A stretch of DNA of 64,000 nucleotides from Marinirhabdus sp050859505 (GTDB lineage: Bacteria; Bacteroidota; Bacteroidia; Flavobacteriales; Flavobacteriaceae): contig NZ_CP193934.1 of assembly GCF_050859505.1 (NCBI RefSeq), positions 620,001 through 684,000 on the forward strand. The letters run 5' to 3'. The position numbers and the translations under genes were made by a program. The notes under the pieces were generated by a model. That model ran no database searches and was not told where the DNA came from. It worked only from the letters and a program-made list of their open reading frames with translations. Shown piece by piece: positions 7,822 through 16,488 of this stretch. The stretch's first letter is position 1. Every line of letters begins with the position of its first letter.

Positions 7822-10259
7822 TTGGAATGCTTCTTAGTACCTCTAAAATTAAGCAAATGATATAACAAAGGCTGTACTGTAAACGAAATTACCATAGCCG
7901 AAAGTATCCCAATCACAGCTACCACTGCAATAGAGTGTAATGCAGGATGTTTCGCAAAAACAAGCACCCCAACACCCAGTACCGTGGTTATGACCGAAAG
8001 TAAAATTGCTGTTTTATGGGTAGCCAAAGCAACTGTTTTCTCTGTTGAATCTTTTAGTAATCCGTTGGTTATAAAAATACTATAATCCACTCCCAATCCA
8101 AAAATGAAAGTAGTAATTAGTACGTTAAAGACATTAAACTGTAATCCAAAAAAGCCCATAATTCCTAAGGTGATAAACCAAGTGAGGATGATGGGTACAA
8201 TAGTTACGAGGGTACACTTTAGACTTCGATAAAACAGCAATAACAAGAGTACTACAATACCAAGACAATAGTAAATAAGCGTATTGAAATCGTTTTTAAG
8301 ATTTCCAAGCAGGCTTTCGTTCATTGCCAGACGATCAACAAGCAGCACATTTTCAGTAGTTGCAAAAGCTAGTTTTACGGCTTCTGAATTTTCTTCGGAA
8401 ACTTTCACTAAAGAAGTTACTGTGGTAAATCCATTTTTAGTTGCAATAAAATCGTCTATTCTTATGGTGTTGATAGCTTCAAAACTTGAAAGCGGGACTA
8501 CCTCAAAATCTTCCTTCAATTTATCATAAAACGGTTGGAATGACGTAAATGTAAATCCATTTGCCGTCCCACTTTGCTGAAGGAGTTGCGCCGTACTATC
8601 GGTTCGGGATGTATTCCAGAATTCATTCCATCTATCAATTTTTTCTTGCTGAACTTTTTCTGAAGTAACCAACCCCGCAATAGAAGTATACGTAATAACA
8701 TCTCCACCATTTTTAAGCTGAACTAATTTAGATAGAGCGACATCATTCGCCTCCAATGCCTCTTGCAGGGTGTTTCCGTAGGCAGCGATATAGAGCGATT
8801 TGGACTGTGTATTTAACAAGATATCCAATTCTTTTTCGGCTTGCTGTAATGATTCAGGAATATAATTTAATTGAGAAATATCTTTATTAAAAATTACTTT
8901 GTTATAGGTAAAAACACTCAACACCAATGCCGCAAGCACGACACCTAGCAGCACTTTATTTTTATGAAAAGGATATCCTGAAAACCGATCTAATACCGTT
9001 GCTTTTTTACGACTTACCAATTCTCCCTTATACACTTGGGGAATAAACATTAAAGAGAAAAATGCCGAGCCTAAAACACTTACGGCAGCAAAAATCCCTA
9101 AGTCCTGCAATGCTTGAGAGTCTATAAACAACAGGCATAAAAATGCCAAAGCAGTTGTTAAACTACTCATTACAATGGGTTTTACGACATCTTGAAACAC
9201 TAGTTCCACACTGTCTCCAGCACGAATATGGGTTAAAATATGTAACGAATAGTCCAGCGTTACTCCCAACAACACCGAGCCAATTCCCAACGAAATGGCC
9301 GAAATCTCTCCCCGAAATACCGCCAAAAAAGCAATGGATACCAACGCCCCAAACACCGTTGGCACAAACAATATAATTGGGATTGTAAGTTTTCGGTAAA
9401 AGAGAATAAACACCACTAATAAAATGGCAAGTGCTATACTTACGGTAAACTGTATGTCACTTTTAATTTGTTGCGCATTGGCCACAGCAATAAAAGCACC
9501 TCCAAAATAGCTAGCTTCTGCTGTCCCTTTGTAGTGTAAGTTTAGATTTTCTTGCAAAGCGTACAAGCTCTCTACAAAGGCTTCGTTTTTATCGGTTTCT
9601 GAAGTGGCGAATGTTGGGGTAATAAAGAGTAATAAATGGTCTCTGTCTTTACTCACTAAAAAACCGTTCTCCAATTCGAAATCCTCATTTATACCCAACT
9701 GCCTCAGTTGTTGAATACCTAGCAAGGACATCCCCAACGGGTCTCGGGCAATCGTTTTTTTGGCTAGTAATCCTGTTGGGGAAACCAGCGTATTATAATT
9801 CTGTTTTGTGATTTCGGAAATGCTATCATTATTTAGCTTTAGAGCAAAATGCTGGTAGTCCTTTTGGGTTAGAAAAAGAGGGATGTTTTCGTATACAAAA
9901 TCTAAAGCTTCCAGCGCAGTTTCTTCAGCTACTTTGCCTTGTATGTCTTTTATATAGCCTTCAAAATTCAGGGTAAGACTGTCTACTAATTCTGTGGCGT
10001 AGTTTGTGAGATCTTCGGTTGTGCCCGCTTCCGTTTTTTGGATATGAACGATTATTTTATCTGAAAAATTTGCTGTTTCCAGTACTTTTTGGAGTGGTTT
10101 ATTTTCAGCTGAAACAGGAATTAATTTTGAGATGTCTTCTTCAAATTCTATCGTAGAGGCCGCAAAAGCCAAAACTCCAAAAACCACTACCAACCCTAAC
10201 CAAAACATACGTTTTTGCTGCTGAAATAGACGGTATGTTCTTAGAAAAAAATTACTCAC
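7818..10259 (-). CDS. MMPL/RND-family exporter (pigment operon)
   Basis: The 813-residue inner membrane protein has the RND/MMPL layout: one N-terminal TM helix, a large periplasmic loop (about 30-250), a five-helix bundle (about 250-420), a second loop, and a second bundle up to the C-terminus. GIGSVLLGVTLDYSLHILTH and FGLGVDYSIFITNGLL are the equivalent GxxxDY-type segments of the two halves. Such pumps move lipids or lipid-linked products. With the LolA-like carrier and acyltransferase of the same operon it probably exports the pigment lipid to the outer membrane. The start is GTG, overlapping the upstream gene by 8 bp. Confidence 0.87.
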   Translation of the reverse strand: MSNFFLRTYRLFQQQKRMFWLGLVVVFGVLAFAASTIEFEEDISKLIPVSAENKPLQKVLETANFSDKIIVHIQKTEAGTTEDLTNYATELVDSLTLNFEGYIKDIQGKVAEETALEALDFVYENIPLFLTQKDYQHFALKLNNDSISEITKQNYNTLVSPTGLLAKKTIARDPLGMSLLGIQQLRQLGINEDFELENGFLVSKDRDHLLLFITPTFATSETDKNEAFVESLYALQENLNLHYKGTAEASYFGGAFIAVANAQQIKSDIQFTVSIALAILLVVFILFYRKLTIPIILFVPTVFGALVSIAFLAVFRGEISAISLGIGSVLLGVTLDYSLHILTHIRAGDSVELVFQDVVKPIVMSSLTTALAFLCLLFIDSQALQDLGIFAAVSVLGSAFFSLMFIPQVYKGELVSRKKATVLDRFSGYPFHKNKVLLGVVLAALVLSVFTYNKVIFNKDISQLNYIPESLQQAEKELDILLNTQSKSLYIAAYGNTLQEALEANDVALSKLVQLKNGGDVITYTSIAGLVTSEKVQQEKIDRWNEFWNTSRTDSTAQLLQQSGTANGFTFTSFQPFYDKLKEDFEVVPLSSFEAINTIRIDDFIATKNGFTTVTSLVKVSEENSEAVKLAFATTENVLLVDRLAMNESLLGNLKNDFNTLIYYCLGIVVLLLLLFYRSLKCTLVTIVPIILTWFITLGIMGFFGLQFNVFNVLITTFIFGLGVDYSIFITNGLLKDSTEKTVALATHKTAILLSVITTVLGVGVLVFAKHPALHSIAVVAVIGILSAMVISFTVQPLLYHLLNFRGTKKHSK

Positions 10260-11484
10260 GTAGTAAAACTTTTTTAGGTTGAAATAACTTCAATAACACA
10301 TACCCCACTATTCCAAACACAACCGCGCAAGAAATTGAAAGGACTATGCTTCCAATAAGATAGCTTTCCAAGTGTTTAATGGCGTCAAAATCTGTTAACT
10401 CGCTCATAGAGAAGGAAGAGGTTTCTCCCAGCACAAAATTACCCGTACGTACGCTAGCCCATAAAACAAAAGGAATAAACGGAGGCAAACTCACATTGCT
10501 AACAGCAAAGGCGATAACTTTATTCAGTTTAAAGAAAATGGCAAGAAAAATTACAATAACGGTATGGAAACCCCACAAAGGCGACAGCCCTAAAAATACA
10601 CCCAGGGCAATGGAAAGCGCTTTCTTTTTTGGTGAATCTTTACTGCCTAAAAAATCCTCTGCTAGGAATTTTTTAAATCCTTTTTTTTTTAATTTCCTAA
10701 AAGAATCACGTGGTATAATATACAATCCCTTGATCATCAAAAAACCAATAATCAATACCACAATACGGGCAATATCCATAAAGGGTCTGAAGTGAGACAC
10801 ACGATCTTCTGGATAGAGTACATTTATTGGAATGTTCACTACGTTAATTTCCCGCCAATGCGCACGTACAATTACTTCGGTCTCAAACTCAAACTTTTTG
10901 GTCCAGCCTAAAAAGTGTATTTTTTGTAATGCTTTTATGGGATACAATCGAAATCCCGATTGGGTATCGGATAACTGCAAACCAGTAAGGCTTCGCACCC
11001 AAAATCCCGACATGCGATTGCCTCTGGCGCTGCTTTCTAAAACATCTGCCACGTTCATATTCCGATCGCCAATAAGGAAACTGTTTTTATCATGTAAAGT
11101 TTCAATAGCCTCTACAAAATTGGGGAGATCTTCAGGAAAATGCTGGCCGTCTGTATCTAGCGTAATTGCTCTTTCATAGCCCAATGCCAAGGCTTTTTTA
11201 AAACCCGTTTTTAAGGCATTTCCCTTCCCTTTATTTTTGGGCAAATGAATTTGAGTAATCTGAGGATACATAACCAAAAGCTCAGGTGTCAAGTCTGACG
11301 AGCCGTCGTTTACTAAGATAATTTTCTCTGTAAAAGCTAACACTCCATCCAGGATCCTGGGCAGGGTCATTTCGTTATTGTAGGTAGCCATAACCACGCA
11401 ACATTTAAGCTGCTGTAGTCGTTGTGCTATAGTTGTAGTTTTCTCCAAAAATAAACTGATATTAGCTGAGCCTCTTATATACAA
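10252..11484 (-). CDS. Family 2 glycosyltransferase fused to a DUF2062 membrane domain
   Basis: Residues about 28-230 form a GT-A domain of glycosyltransferase family 2 (CCVVMATYNNEMTLPRILDG, ILVNDGSSDLT, a TLDTDGQHFPED stretch with the DxD-like site, and SDTQSGFRLYP), similar to dolichol-phosphate mannosyltransferase-type enzymes. About 265-400 is a DUF2062 domain with several TM helices (ALGVFLGLSPLWGFHTVIVI). It could transfer a sugar to a lipid intermediate. The frame opens with TTG at 11484, overlapping the upstream gene by 23 bp. A second TTG at 11448 avoids the overlap and may be the true start. Confidence 0.82.
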   Translation of the reverse strand: MYIRGSANISLFLEKTTTIAQRLQQLKCCVVMATYNNEMTLPRILDGVLAFTEKIILVNDGSSDLTPELLVMYPQITQIHLPKNKGKGNALKTGFKKALALGYERAITLDTDGQHFPEDLPNFVEAIETLHDKNSFLIGDRNMNVADVLESSARGNRMSGFWVRSLTGLQLSDTQSGFRLYPIKALQKIHFLGWTKKFEFETEVIVRAHWREINVVNIPINVLYPEDRVSHFRPFMDIARIVVLIIGFLMIKGLYIIPRDSFRKLKKKGFKKFLAEDFLGSKDSPKKKALSIALGVFLGLSPLWGFHTVIVIFLAIFFKLNKVIAFAVSNVSLPPFIPFVLWASVRTGNFVLGETSSFSMSELTDFDAIKHLESYLIGSIVLSISCAVVFGIVGYVLLKLFQPKKVLLRE

Positions 11485-11836
11485 GTGAACATTGCATCAC
11501 GGCTGCTCCGTCGACAAAAGTAGTGCTATTTTTAACTTTTAGAGTGCTCTCTTCTTGCTGAAATGTGAGTTGGAACTCCAATAGGTCCTTTTCAAAAGGG
11601 TTCACCAAAGCAAGAAACTTTACACGGTTAGCGCTTTGCATCCAAAGTGTAGTGTTGTGATGATCTTGAGTAAGCTCTTTAATTATTTGAAGCATGGCTA
11701 CCCCTGGTAATACAGGATGCTTAGGAAAATGGCCTTTAAAAATTTCATGAGCCGGGTTTAATTGAAGCGTTACAGAAAGTGTGTTCTCATCACCTAATTT
11801 TCGGGCTAAAATGGTATAGAAGTTATGTAAATTCAT
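11462..11836 (-). CDS. FabZ-like hotdog 3-hydroxyacyl-ACP dehydratase
   Basis: The 124-residue single hotdog domain has the FabZ hallmark GHFPKHPVLPGVAML with catalytic His36. Dehydratases of this type remove water from 3-hydroxyacyl-ACP to give a trans double bond. In aryl polyene pathways two such enzymes work on the growing polyene, and the second one here is at 18719. The residue at the place of the usual FabZ glutamate reads Gln50, so the active site may be non-standard. The gene lies between the LolA-like gene (81-bp gap) and the glycosyltransferase gene (overlap). Confidence 0.8.
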   Translation of the reverse strand: MNLHNFYTILARKLGDENTLSVTLQLNPAHEIFKGHFPKHPVLPGVAMLQIIKELTQDHHNTTLWMQSANRVKFLALVNPFEKDLLEFQLTFQQEESTLKVKNSTTFVDGAAVMQCSLVYKRLS

Positions 11837-11917
11837 TTGCAGTTTTCTGTAAATCTATATCTAAAAACTACACCGCAGCGTTGCGCTGAAAAGCACAGAG
11901 ATTCACGTAAAATCTAA

Positions 11918-12553
11918 TTATTGCGTGAACGTTTCCGAAGGAATTTTACTATTTGTTTTTCGGTTGTTAAACGTAATTAAGGTGTAATCGTTGTTAGGTT
12001 CTACTAATTTTATTTTGGTTACTTCACCTGTATTCTGAGTAAATGTAAGTTCAAAGGCTGAAATAAAACGTTTCATTCTTTTATCCTTGGGGAAAAACTT
12101 TACGAGATGCCCTTCAGAAATTTTGAAATAGGAAATATCAAACATACTTTCATCAAACATGTCCCCCTTTATACTGTTTACAATTAGCTCGTTAAAGCTT
12201 CGGAATACTTTATTGCTACTTAATTTAATTTCATCATTCTTCCCATCGTTATCTACATACAGCATTTCGTCTTTAAAAATTACCTGATACGCTTTAGGAG
12301 ATGTATACTGCCATAAAATTTTATCGGGCGATTCAAAAACTAATTTTCCTTCCGAAAGTATAGGTTTCGAAAGCATTTCCAAATGTTTGGATTGCTCAAA
12401 ATCACTCATAATTGAAGTGATTTTATTTGCTGTTTCTTGAACTTTTGTTTTAAAAATTTGCTGTTCTTTTACAGAAAGAACCGTTTGTCCAAAAACTATG
12501 TTTAGGAACAAAAATGAAACTAATAAAAAGAAGTAACTGCGATTATTATTCAT
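11918..12553 (-). CDS. LolA-like outer membrane lipoprotein carrier
   Basis: The 211-residue product has a signal peptide (cleavage likely after IVFG) and a LolA/LolB-type beta fold: SDFEQSKHLEMLSKPILSEG, KLVFESPDKILWQYTSPKAY and the IKGDMFDESMFDISY region. LolA carries hydrophobic lipid-modified cargo across the periplasm. A LolA homologue beside an MMPL pump is typical of aryl polyene and flexirubin clusters and suggests a carrier for the pigment lipid. It overlaps the deacetylase gene by 8 bp. Confidence 0.83.
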   Translation of the reverse strand: MNNNRSYFFLLVSFLFLNIVFGQTVLSVKEQQIFKTKVQETANKITSIMSDFEQSKHLEMLSKPILSEGKLVFESPDKILWQYTSPKAYQVIFKDEMLYVDNDGKNDEIKLSSNKVFRSFNELIVNSIKGDMFDESMFDISYFKISEGHLVKFFPKDKRMKRFISAFELTFTQNTGEVTKIKLVEPNNDYTLITFNNRKTNSKIPSETFTQ

Positions 12554-13310
12554 CCATCAAATTGTTTATGGAAACTGTTTTATATCCATGTTCTTGTAAA
12601 TATATCAAAGTGTGTTCCAAAACATAAGGAATGCGTTGGTGCGTATCGTGTAATAAAATTACAGAACCCGGCTCTGTATGCATTTTTATATATTTCAACA
12701 TGGCGTCTTTGTGTCGTATCGGAGAAGTATCGTACGTACGTATGTTCCACCCTACCACAGTATGATTAGTAAACTCAATTGCTTTTGCCAGATGCGGTGT
12801 AGTCACTCCATAGGGCGGTCTAAAAAGAGTAGGTTTTTCACCTAGTATTGTTTCTAAGACAGTATCCGTTTTTTTAAGTTCGTTTATCCAACATTTTGTA
12901 CCATTAAAACCTATGTGAGGTTTATGAGAAAAACTATGGTTGCCAATAAAATGACCGTCAGCAATTATTTGCTGCACTAACGCGGGATATTTTTCTGCAT
13001 TTTTTCCAATACAAAAAAATGTTGCCGTTGCATTATATTGCTTCAATAACGCTAATACCTGAGGCGTATATAATGGATGAGGACCATCATCAAAAGTTAG
13101 GGCTACCGTGTTTCTTGGATTCGATTTTAATTCTGTGAAGGATTTCAGAAAAAAATTGCGGCTCATAGAAAAAGAGCCTACAGTTAGTAGTAGAAAAAAT
13201 AGAGCAATGAGCACATAAAACACCCAAACTGGGAATTGCACAAGCAAGCTGAAAAGCGACAATGCTACAAACAGTACTATAAATAATATGAGTGTCGTTT
13301 TAAAATTCAT
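12546..13310 (-). CDS. Polysaccharide deacetylase family protein (NodB domain), pigment operon
   Basis: The 254-residue protein has two N-terminal TM helices (about 5-50) and a NodB-type deacetylase domain with the standard motifs: TFDDGPHPLYTP (metal and catalytic Asp), HFIGNHSFSHKPH (metal His), RPPYG, and a C-terminal LLHDTH. Enzymes of the CE4 family remove N- or O-acyl groups from sugars. Located in the pigment operon next to the ketosynthase pair, it may act on a glycolipid part of the product, which is an inference. The start overlaps the preceding gene by 4 bp. Confidence 0.87.
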   Translation of the reverse strand: MNFKTTLILFIVLFVALSLFSLLVQFPVWVFYVLIALFFLLLTVGSFSMSRNFFLKSFTELKSNPRNTVALTFDDGPHPLYTPQVLALLKQYNATATFFCIGKNAEKYPALVQQIIADGHFIGNHSFSHKPHIGFNGTKCWINELKKTDTVLETILGEKPTLFRPPYGVTTPHLAKAIEFTNHTVVGWNIRTYDTSPIRHKDAMLKYIKMHTEPGSVILLHDTHQRIPYVLEHTLIYLQEHGYKTVSINNLMDE

Positions 13311-14293
13311 GTTCTGGACAGCAGTAAAAAGCTATGATTTTGACCCTTTTCCTGGTTGTAAATGAGCACATGTTTTTTTTCGTCTTTTTTATTGTTACCT
13401 AATATATCAAACGCCCACCAAAGTGCAAAACCAATACAAGTATAAAAATCTCCTGCAAATTCTTTAAACGGAATTCGCACAATCTCTGCCGAAAATCGAT
13501 TTGAGATACCATGGTAATATGCGTCATAACAATCTCCCGTATTCCCTAAAAAAAGCACATCAATATCTGAAGCTGACAGTTGATTTTTCACTAAAAACTG
13601 AAGCATTTTAGCTACAATACAATCTTCTGAAGTCAAACGATAGGTTTGCATATCTTTAAGAAGTACACCTTTATCTTTTGCCTGGTGAGAAAGAACAAAA
13701 AATGCAGCTCCTTCTGCTATAGGCACTTTCTTGGGATGCGCATCCTGCTTTTCTTTTAAATCTACATAGGTTACAAATTCGGTTCCTAATTCATCTATAC
13801 CCCCCACTAAAACAGTAGTCGCATTCCCTTCCTGCAACATAAGCTGTGCGTCCAGTAAAGCGCTTTCAAAAGAAAGTGAGCCGTGAACATAGGTGTTATT
13901 GTAGGAATTACATTGTAAACCAAGGGCAATTTGTCCACCTACTGTGTTGTGGGTAGATTGAATAAATGCTGTAGGTGTAACATATTCTTCATTATTTTCT
14001 AACAAGGCATTCAGAAATTTTTCGGTATCCTGCATACAACCCATCCCACTGCCTGTAATGATGGCATCGGGCTGTTGTATCTCTGCTTCCTGTAATGCGT
14101 TAGTTGCTGCCGTCACACCCATTTTTACAGCAGGTGCCATTCTTCTAGCTGCTGCTGGCGAAATAAAATCACAATAATTGGGATATTTTGCCGCTATTTT
14201 TCCTTCAGAAGCTTTTAACTTAACCATCGCTCCTCCTTCAAAAGAATCTTGAGCAGAGATACAAACGGCGCTATGTATATAAATAGGTTTCAC
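13307..14293 (-). CDS. Chain-length-factor-like ketosynthase homologue without the active-site Cys
   Basis: The 328-residue protein has the thiolase fold of beta-ketoacyl synthases (STHNTVGGQIALGLQCNSYN, VLVGGIDEL) but is shorter than FabF. The nucleophile position, expected as TACSS, reads VHGSLSFE, so the catalytic cysteine is missing. In aryl polyene synthases a true ketosynthase pairs with such a partner (the KS/CLF pair ApeO/ApeC in the E. coli-type system). The next gene upstream in the operon encodes an intact ketosynthase and overlaps it by 4 bp (GTGA, start GTG), which fits a heterodimer. Confidence 0.8.
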   Translation of the reverse strand: MKPIYIHSAVCISAQDSFEGGAMVKLKASEGKIAAKYPNYCDFISPAAARRMAPAVKMGVTAATNALQEAEIQQPDAIITGSGMGCMQDTEKFLNALLENNEEYVTPTAFIQSTHNTVGGQIALGLQCNSYNNTYVHGSLSFESALLDAQLMLQEGNATTVLVGGIDELGTEFVTYVDLKEKQDAHPKKVPIAEGAAFFVLSHQAKDKGVLLKDMQTYRLTSEDCIVAKMLQFLVKNQLSASDIDVLFLGNTGDCYDAYYHGISNRFSAEIVRIPFKEFAGDFYTCIGFALWWAFDILGNNKKDEKKHVLIYNQEKGQNHSFLLLSRT

Positions 14294-15480
14294 GTTTTAC
14301 TGAATACTAATGATGAGCAATTCCCTCCAAAACCGAAGGAATTGGAAAGCACATGTTGTAACTCTTTTTTCTGAAGTTTTACAACAGGAGTTAACCTCGT
14401 TTCAGGCATCTTATGTTCAAAATTGAGATTGGGAAATATACAATTTTCCTGCAGTGCAAGCACCGAAAATATAGCCTCCACAGCTCCTGCAGCTGCCAGG
14501 GTGTGTCCCGTAAAGGCTTTGGTAGAACTGAAATCTGGCATTTCTTCTCCAAAAATTCGTTGCAGCGCGACACTTTCAGACAAATCATTATTAGAAGTGG
14601 CTGTTCCGTGAGCATTTACATACTCTATTTCTGAAGGTTCTATTTCGGCCACTCCCAATGCTTTTTTCATCGCTAAAAATGCGCCTTCCCCATTTTCTGA
14701 GGAAGCGGTTTGGTGGTGCGCATCGTTCGCATTTCCGTAGCCAGTGAGATAAGCGAGCACCTTCTTCCCTTTTGCTGCATTTTCAGATTCTAAAACCAGA
14801 TAGGCAGCGGCTTCGCCCAAATTCAATCCATTTCTGTTGGCGTCAAAGGGTTTGCAATCGCTTTCAGATAAAAGCAGTAAAGATTTAAAACCGTTGATCG
14901 TAAATTTTGAAAGCGCATCGGTTCCTCCCACTACAACTCTATCCAATTTCCCAGCTTTAATCAATCGTGCTGCGAACATAATTGCATTAGCTGCCGAAGA
15001 ACAGGCCGTGCTAATGGTAGTTGTAAATTCTGTAATTCCTAGTTGGTCTGCAATTTTTTGTGTGCTGTCTCCCGCATGATGACTGCCGATGTATTTTTGA
15101 GTTTCAGGATGCGTGGTAAATTGTTTAAAGTGAACTTCCGTTTTATCCATACCACCTACGGTAGTGGCAGAAATAAAGCCTGTTTTAAATTCTGAGATAT
15201 CTTTAAGCTCAGCATCATTAAGAGCTTCCAAAGCTGCGAGACTTCCTAGCAAGGCTGTTCTTGTAAAATTATTATCTGAAGGAAGTTTTAGCAGTGCTTC
15301 CATTTCAGCATTCGTAAAAGCAACTTCGCCTACTTTTATGGTTGAAGCGTGAATACTCTCTATTTTTTGAAGCGTTCCAATTCCACTTTTAGACTGTAGC
15401 AATGCTTCTTTATTCGCCAACACGGTATTCCCCAAGGCGGAGATAATTCCTAATCCGGTGATGGCGATTTTTTGAGGCAT
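14290..15480 (-). CDS. FabF-like 3-oxoacyl-ACP synthase (intact active site)
   Basis: The 396-residue enzyme condenses malonyl-ACP with the growing acyl chain. The catalytic triad is present: Cys160 in TISTACSSAAN, His291 in VNAHGTATSNND and His326 in FTGHTLAAAGA. Length and motifs agree with FabF/KAS II. It is followed with a 4-bp overlap by the cysteine-less homologue, and preceded by the ACP. It probably forms the elongating heterodimer of the polyene synthase. Confidence 0.9.
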   Translation of the reverse strand: MPQKIAITGLGIISALGNTVLANKEALLQSKSGIGTLQKIESIHASTIKVGEVAFTNAEMEALLKLPSDNNFTRTALLGSLAALEALNDAELKDISEFKTGFISATTVGGMDKTEVHFKQFTTHPETQKYIGSHHAGDSTQKIADQLGITEFTTTISTACSSAANAIMFAARLIKAGKLDRVVVGGTDALSKFTINGFKSLLLLSESDCKPFDANRNGLNLGEAAAYLVLESENAAKGKKVLAYLTGYGNANDAHHQTASSENGEGAFLAMKKALGVAEIEPSEIEYVNAHGTATSNNDLSESVALQRIFGEEMPDFSSTKAFTGHTLAAAGAVEAIFSVLALQENCIFPNLNFEHKMPETRLTPVVKLQKKELQHVLSNSFGFGGNCSSLVFSKT

Positions 15481-15524
15481 ACATTAAAAGTTAAGTAAAA
15501 ATAGATATTTGCAAGAAGCTGTAT

Positions 15525-15782
15525 CTATTTTTTTCTATTGGCTTCAATATACCCTGCAAGCACTTCTACAGATTCAAAAATAGATTTACTTTCTTCTGGA
15601 TCGGTCAATTTTATACCATAATCTTTATCAAGAAGCACGATTAATTCTAGGGCATCAATGGAATCTAATCCTAAGCCGTCGCCAAAAAGCGCGTCGGTAT
15701 CATTAATATCTGCTGGGGTAAATTCTTCCAAGTTTAAGACTTCAATTATACTTTCTTTTAATTCTTGCTTTAATGTTTCCAT
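15525..15782 (-). CDS. Acyl carrier protein (pigment operon)
   Basis: The 85-residue acidic protein has the phosphopantetheine attachment motif GLGLDSIDALEL with Ser41. It would hold the starter and growing polyene as thioesters. The frame is open upstream to 15914, but METLKQELKE at 15782 is the natural ACP start and its ATG overlaps the stop of the preceding gene (TGATG). It is the only ACP in the window, whereas characterised aryl polyene systems have two. Confidence 0.9.
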   Translation of the reverse strand: METLKQELKESIIEVLNLEEFTPADINDTDALFGDGLGLDSIDALELIVLLDKDYGIKLTDPEESKSIFESVEVLAGYIEANRKK

Positions 15783-16402
15783 CAACGTTGGGTATATAAA
15801 TTTTGAATGTTCTGTTTTGTATGTGGCATTTTGCCATTTTGAGATACCAGATAGAAAAAACCGTGCCGTGTCTCTCCATCCACTTCGGTCCAACCACATA
15901 ATACGTGTTCGCACTTTTTTTCTTGCAGCAAACTTACAGTATATTTTTGAAGAAATTCGGCTTGAAACTGCTCAAATACAAAGAACGCATTTTCGGTTTG
16001 TAACTGGTGGCGAATGGCAACTTCCCCCATTCCAATATTGGGTAAGGTGTAGACAAAAACTGCCGGGCTTGGGTAAAATTCAGATTCAGATTGAATTGAT
16101 TTTTGATGTTTTCTATCGGTTTCCAAACTGCTGCTTTTGTTGGAAAATAGCAAGGCTATGTTTTTTGGTGTTTCTGAAGGGATAGCTTCTTTTTTTAGCA
16201 ATATTTCAGCTCCTAAAAAGGTGAGTTTGCTCAACGAATCCATTTTGAAAAACTTCGGATAGTTTAACTCCTTTAGCTGATATATATTTTTAAGAAAAGC
16301 GTCAAAATCTGTTGTTTTATTTTTCAGAATCACAGTGCCATTTACTGAAACTTCTTCAGTAGTAATATGGCAAAAACCTGAAATGAAATACTCGTTTTTC
16401 AA
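15782..16402 (-). CDS. Short ketoacyl-synthase-like protein (Ketoacyl-synt_2 type), probably non-catalytic
   Basis: The 206-residue protein is hard to assign. The middle part (SPAVFVYTLPNIGMGEVAIR, then a stretch ending LCGWTEVDG) follows the pattern of a ketosynthase N-terminal half, and resembles the short beta-ketoacyl synthase-like proteins (PF13723) that occur in aryl polyene clusters. No TACSS motif or pair of catalytic histidines is seen, so catalysis is unlikely. A structural or priming role is possible. The start is TTG at 16402, and the stop overlaps the ACP start by one base. Confidence 0.55.
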   Translation of the reverse strand: MKNEYFISGFCHITTEEVSVNGTVILKNKTTDFDAFLKNIYQLKELNYPKFFKMDSLSKLTFLGAEILLKKEAIPSETPKNIALLFSNKSSSLETDRKHQKSIQSESEFYPSPAVFVYTLPNIGMGEVAIRHQLQTENAFFVFEQFQAEFLQKYTVSLLQEKKCEHVLCGWTEVDGETRHGFFYLVSQNGKMPHTKQNIQNLYTQR

Positions 16403-16488
16403 AGCTACTTTACTATTTTTAAATTGTGATTTCGAGTCAGCCCCTCATAAAATTAGGGTAAAATGATTTAAAACCATACGTGCTTTTT

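Noticed and set aside
15783..15914. Longer ACP with 44 extra N-terminal residues
   Set aside because: The extra part overlaps the preceding gene in another frame and is unlike any ACP.
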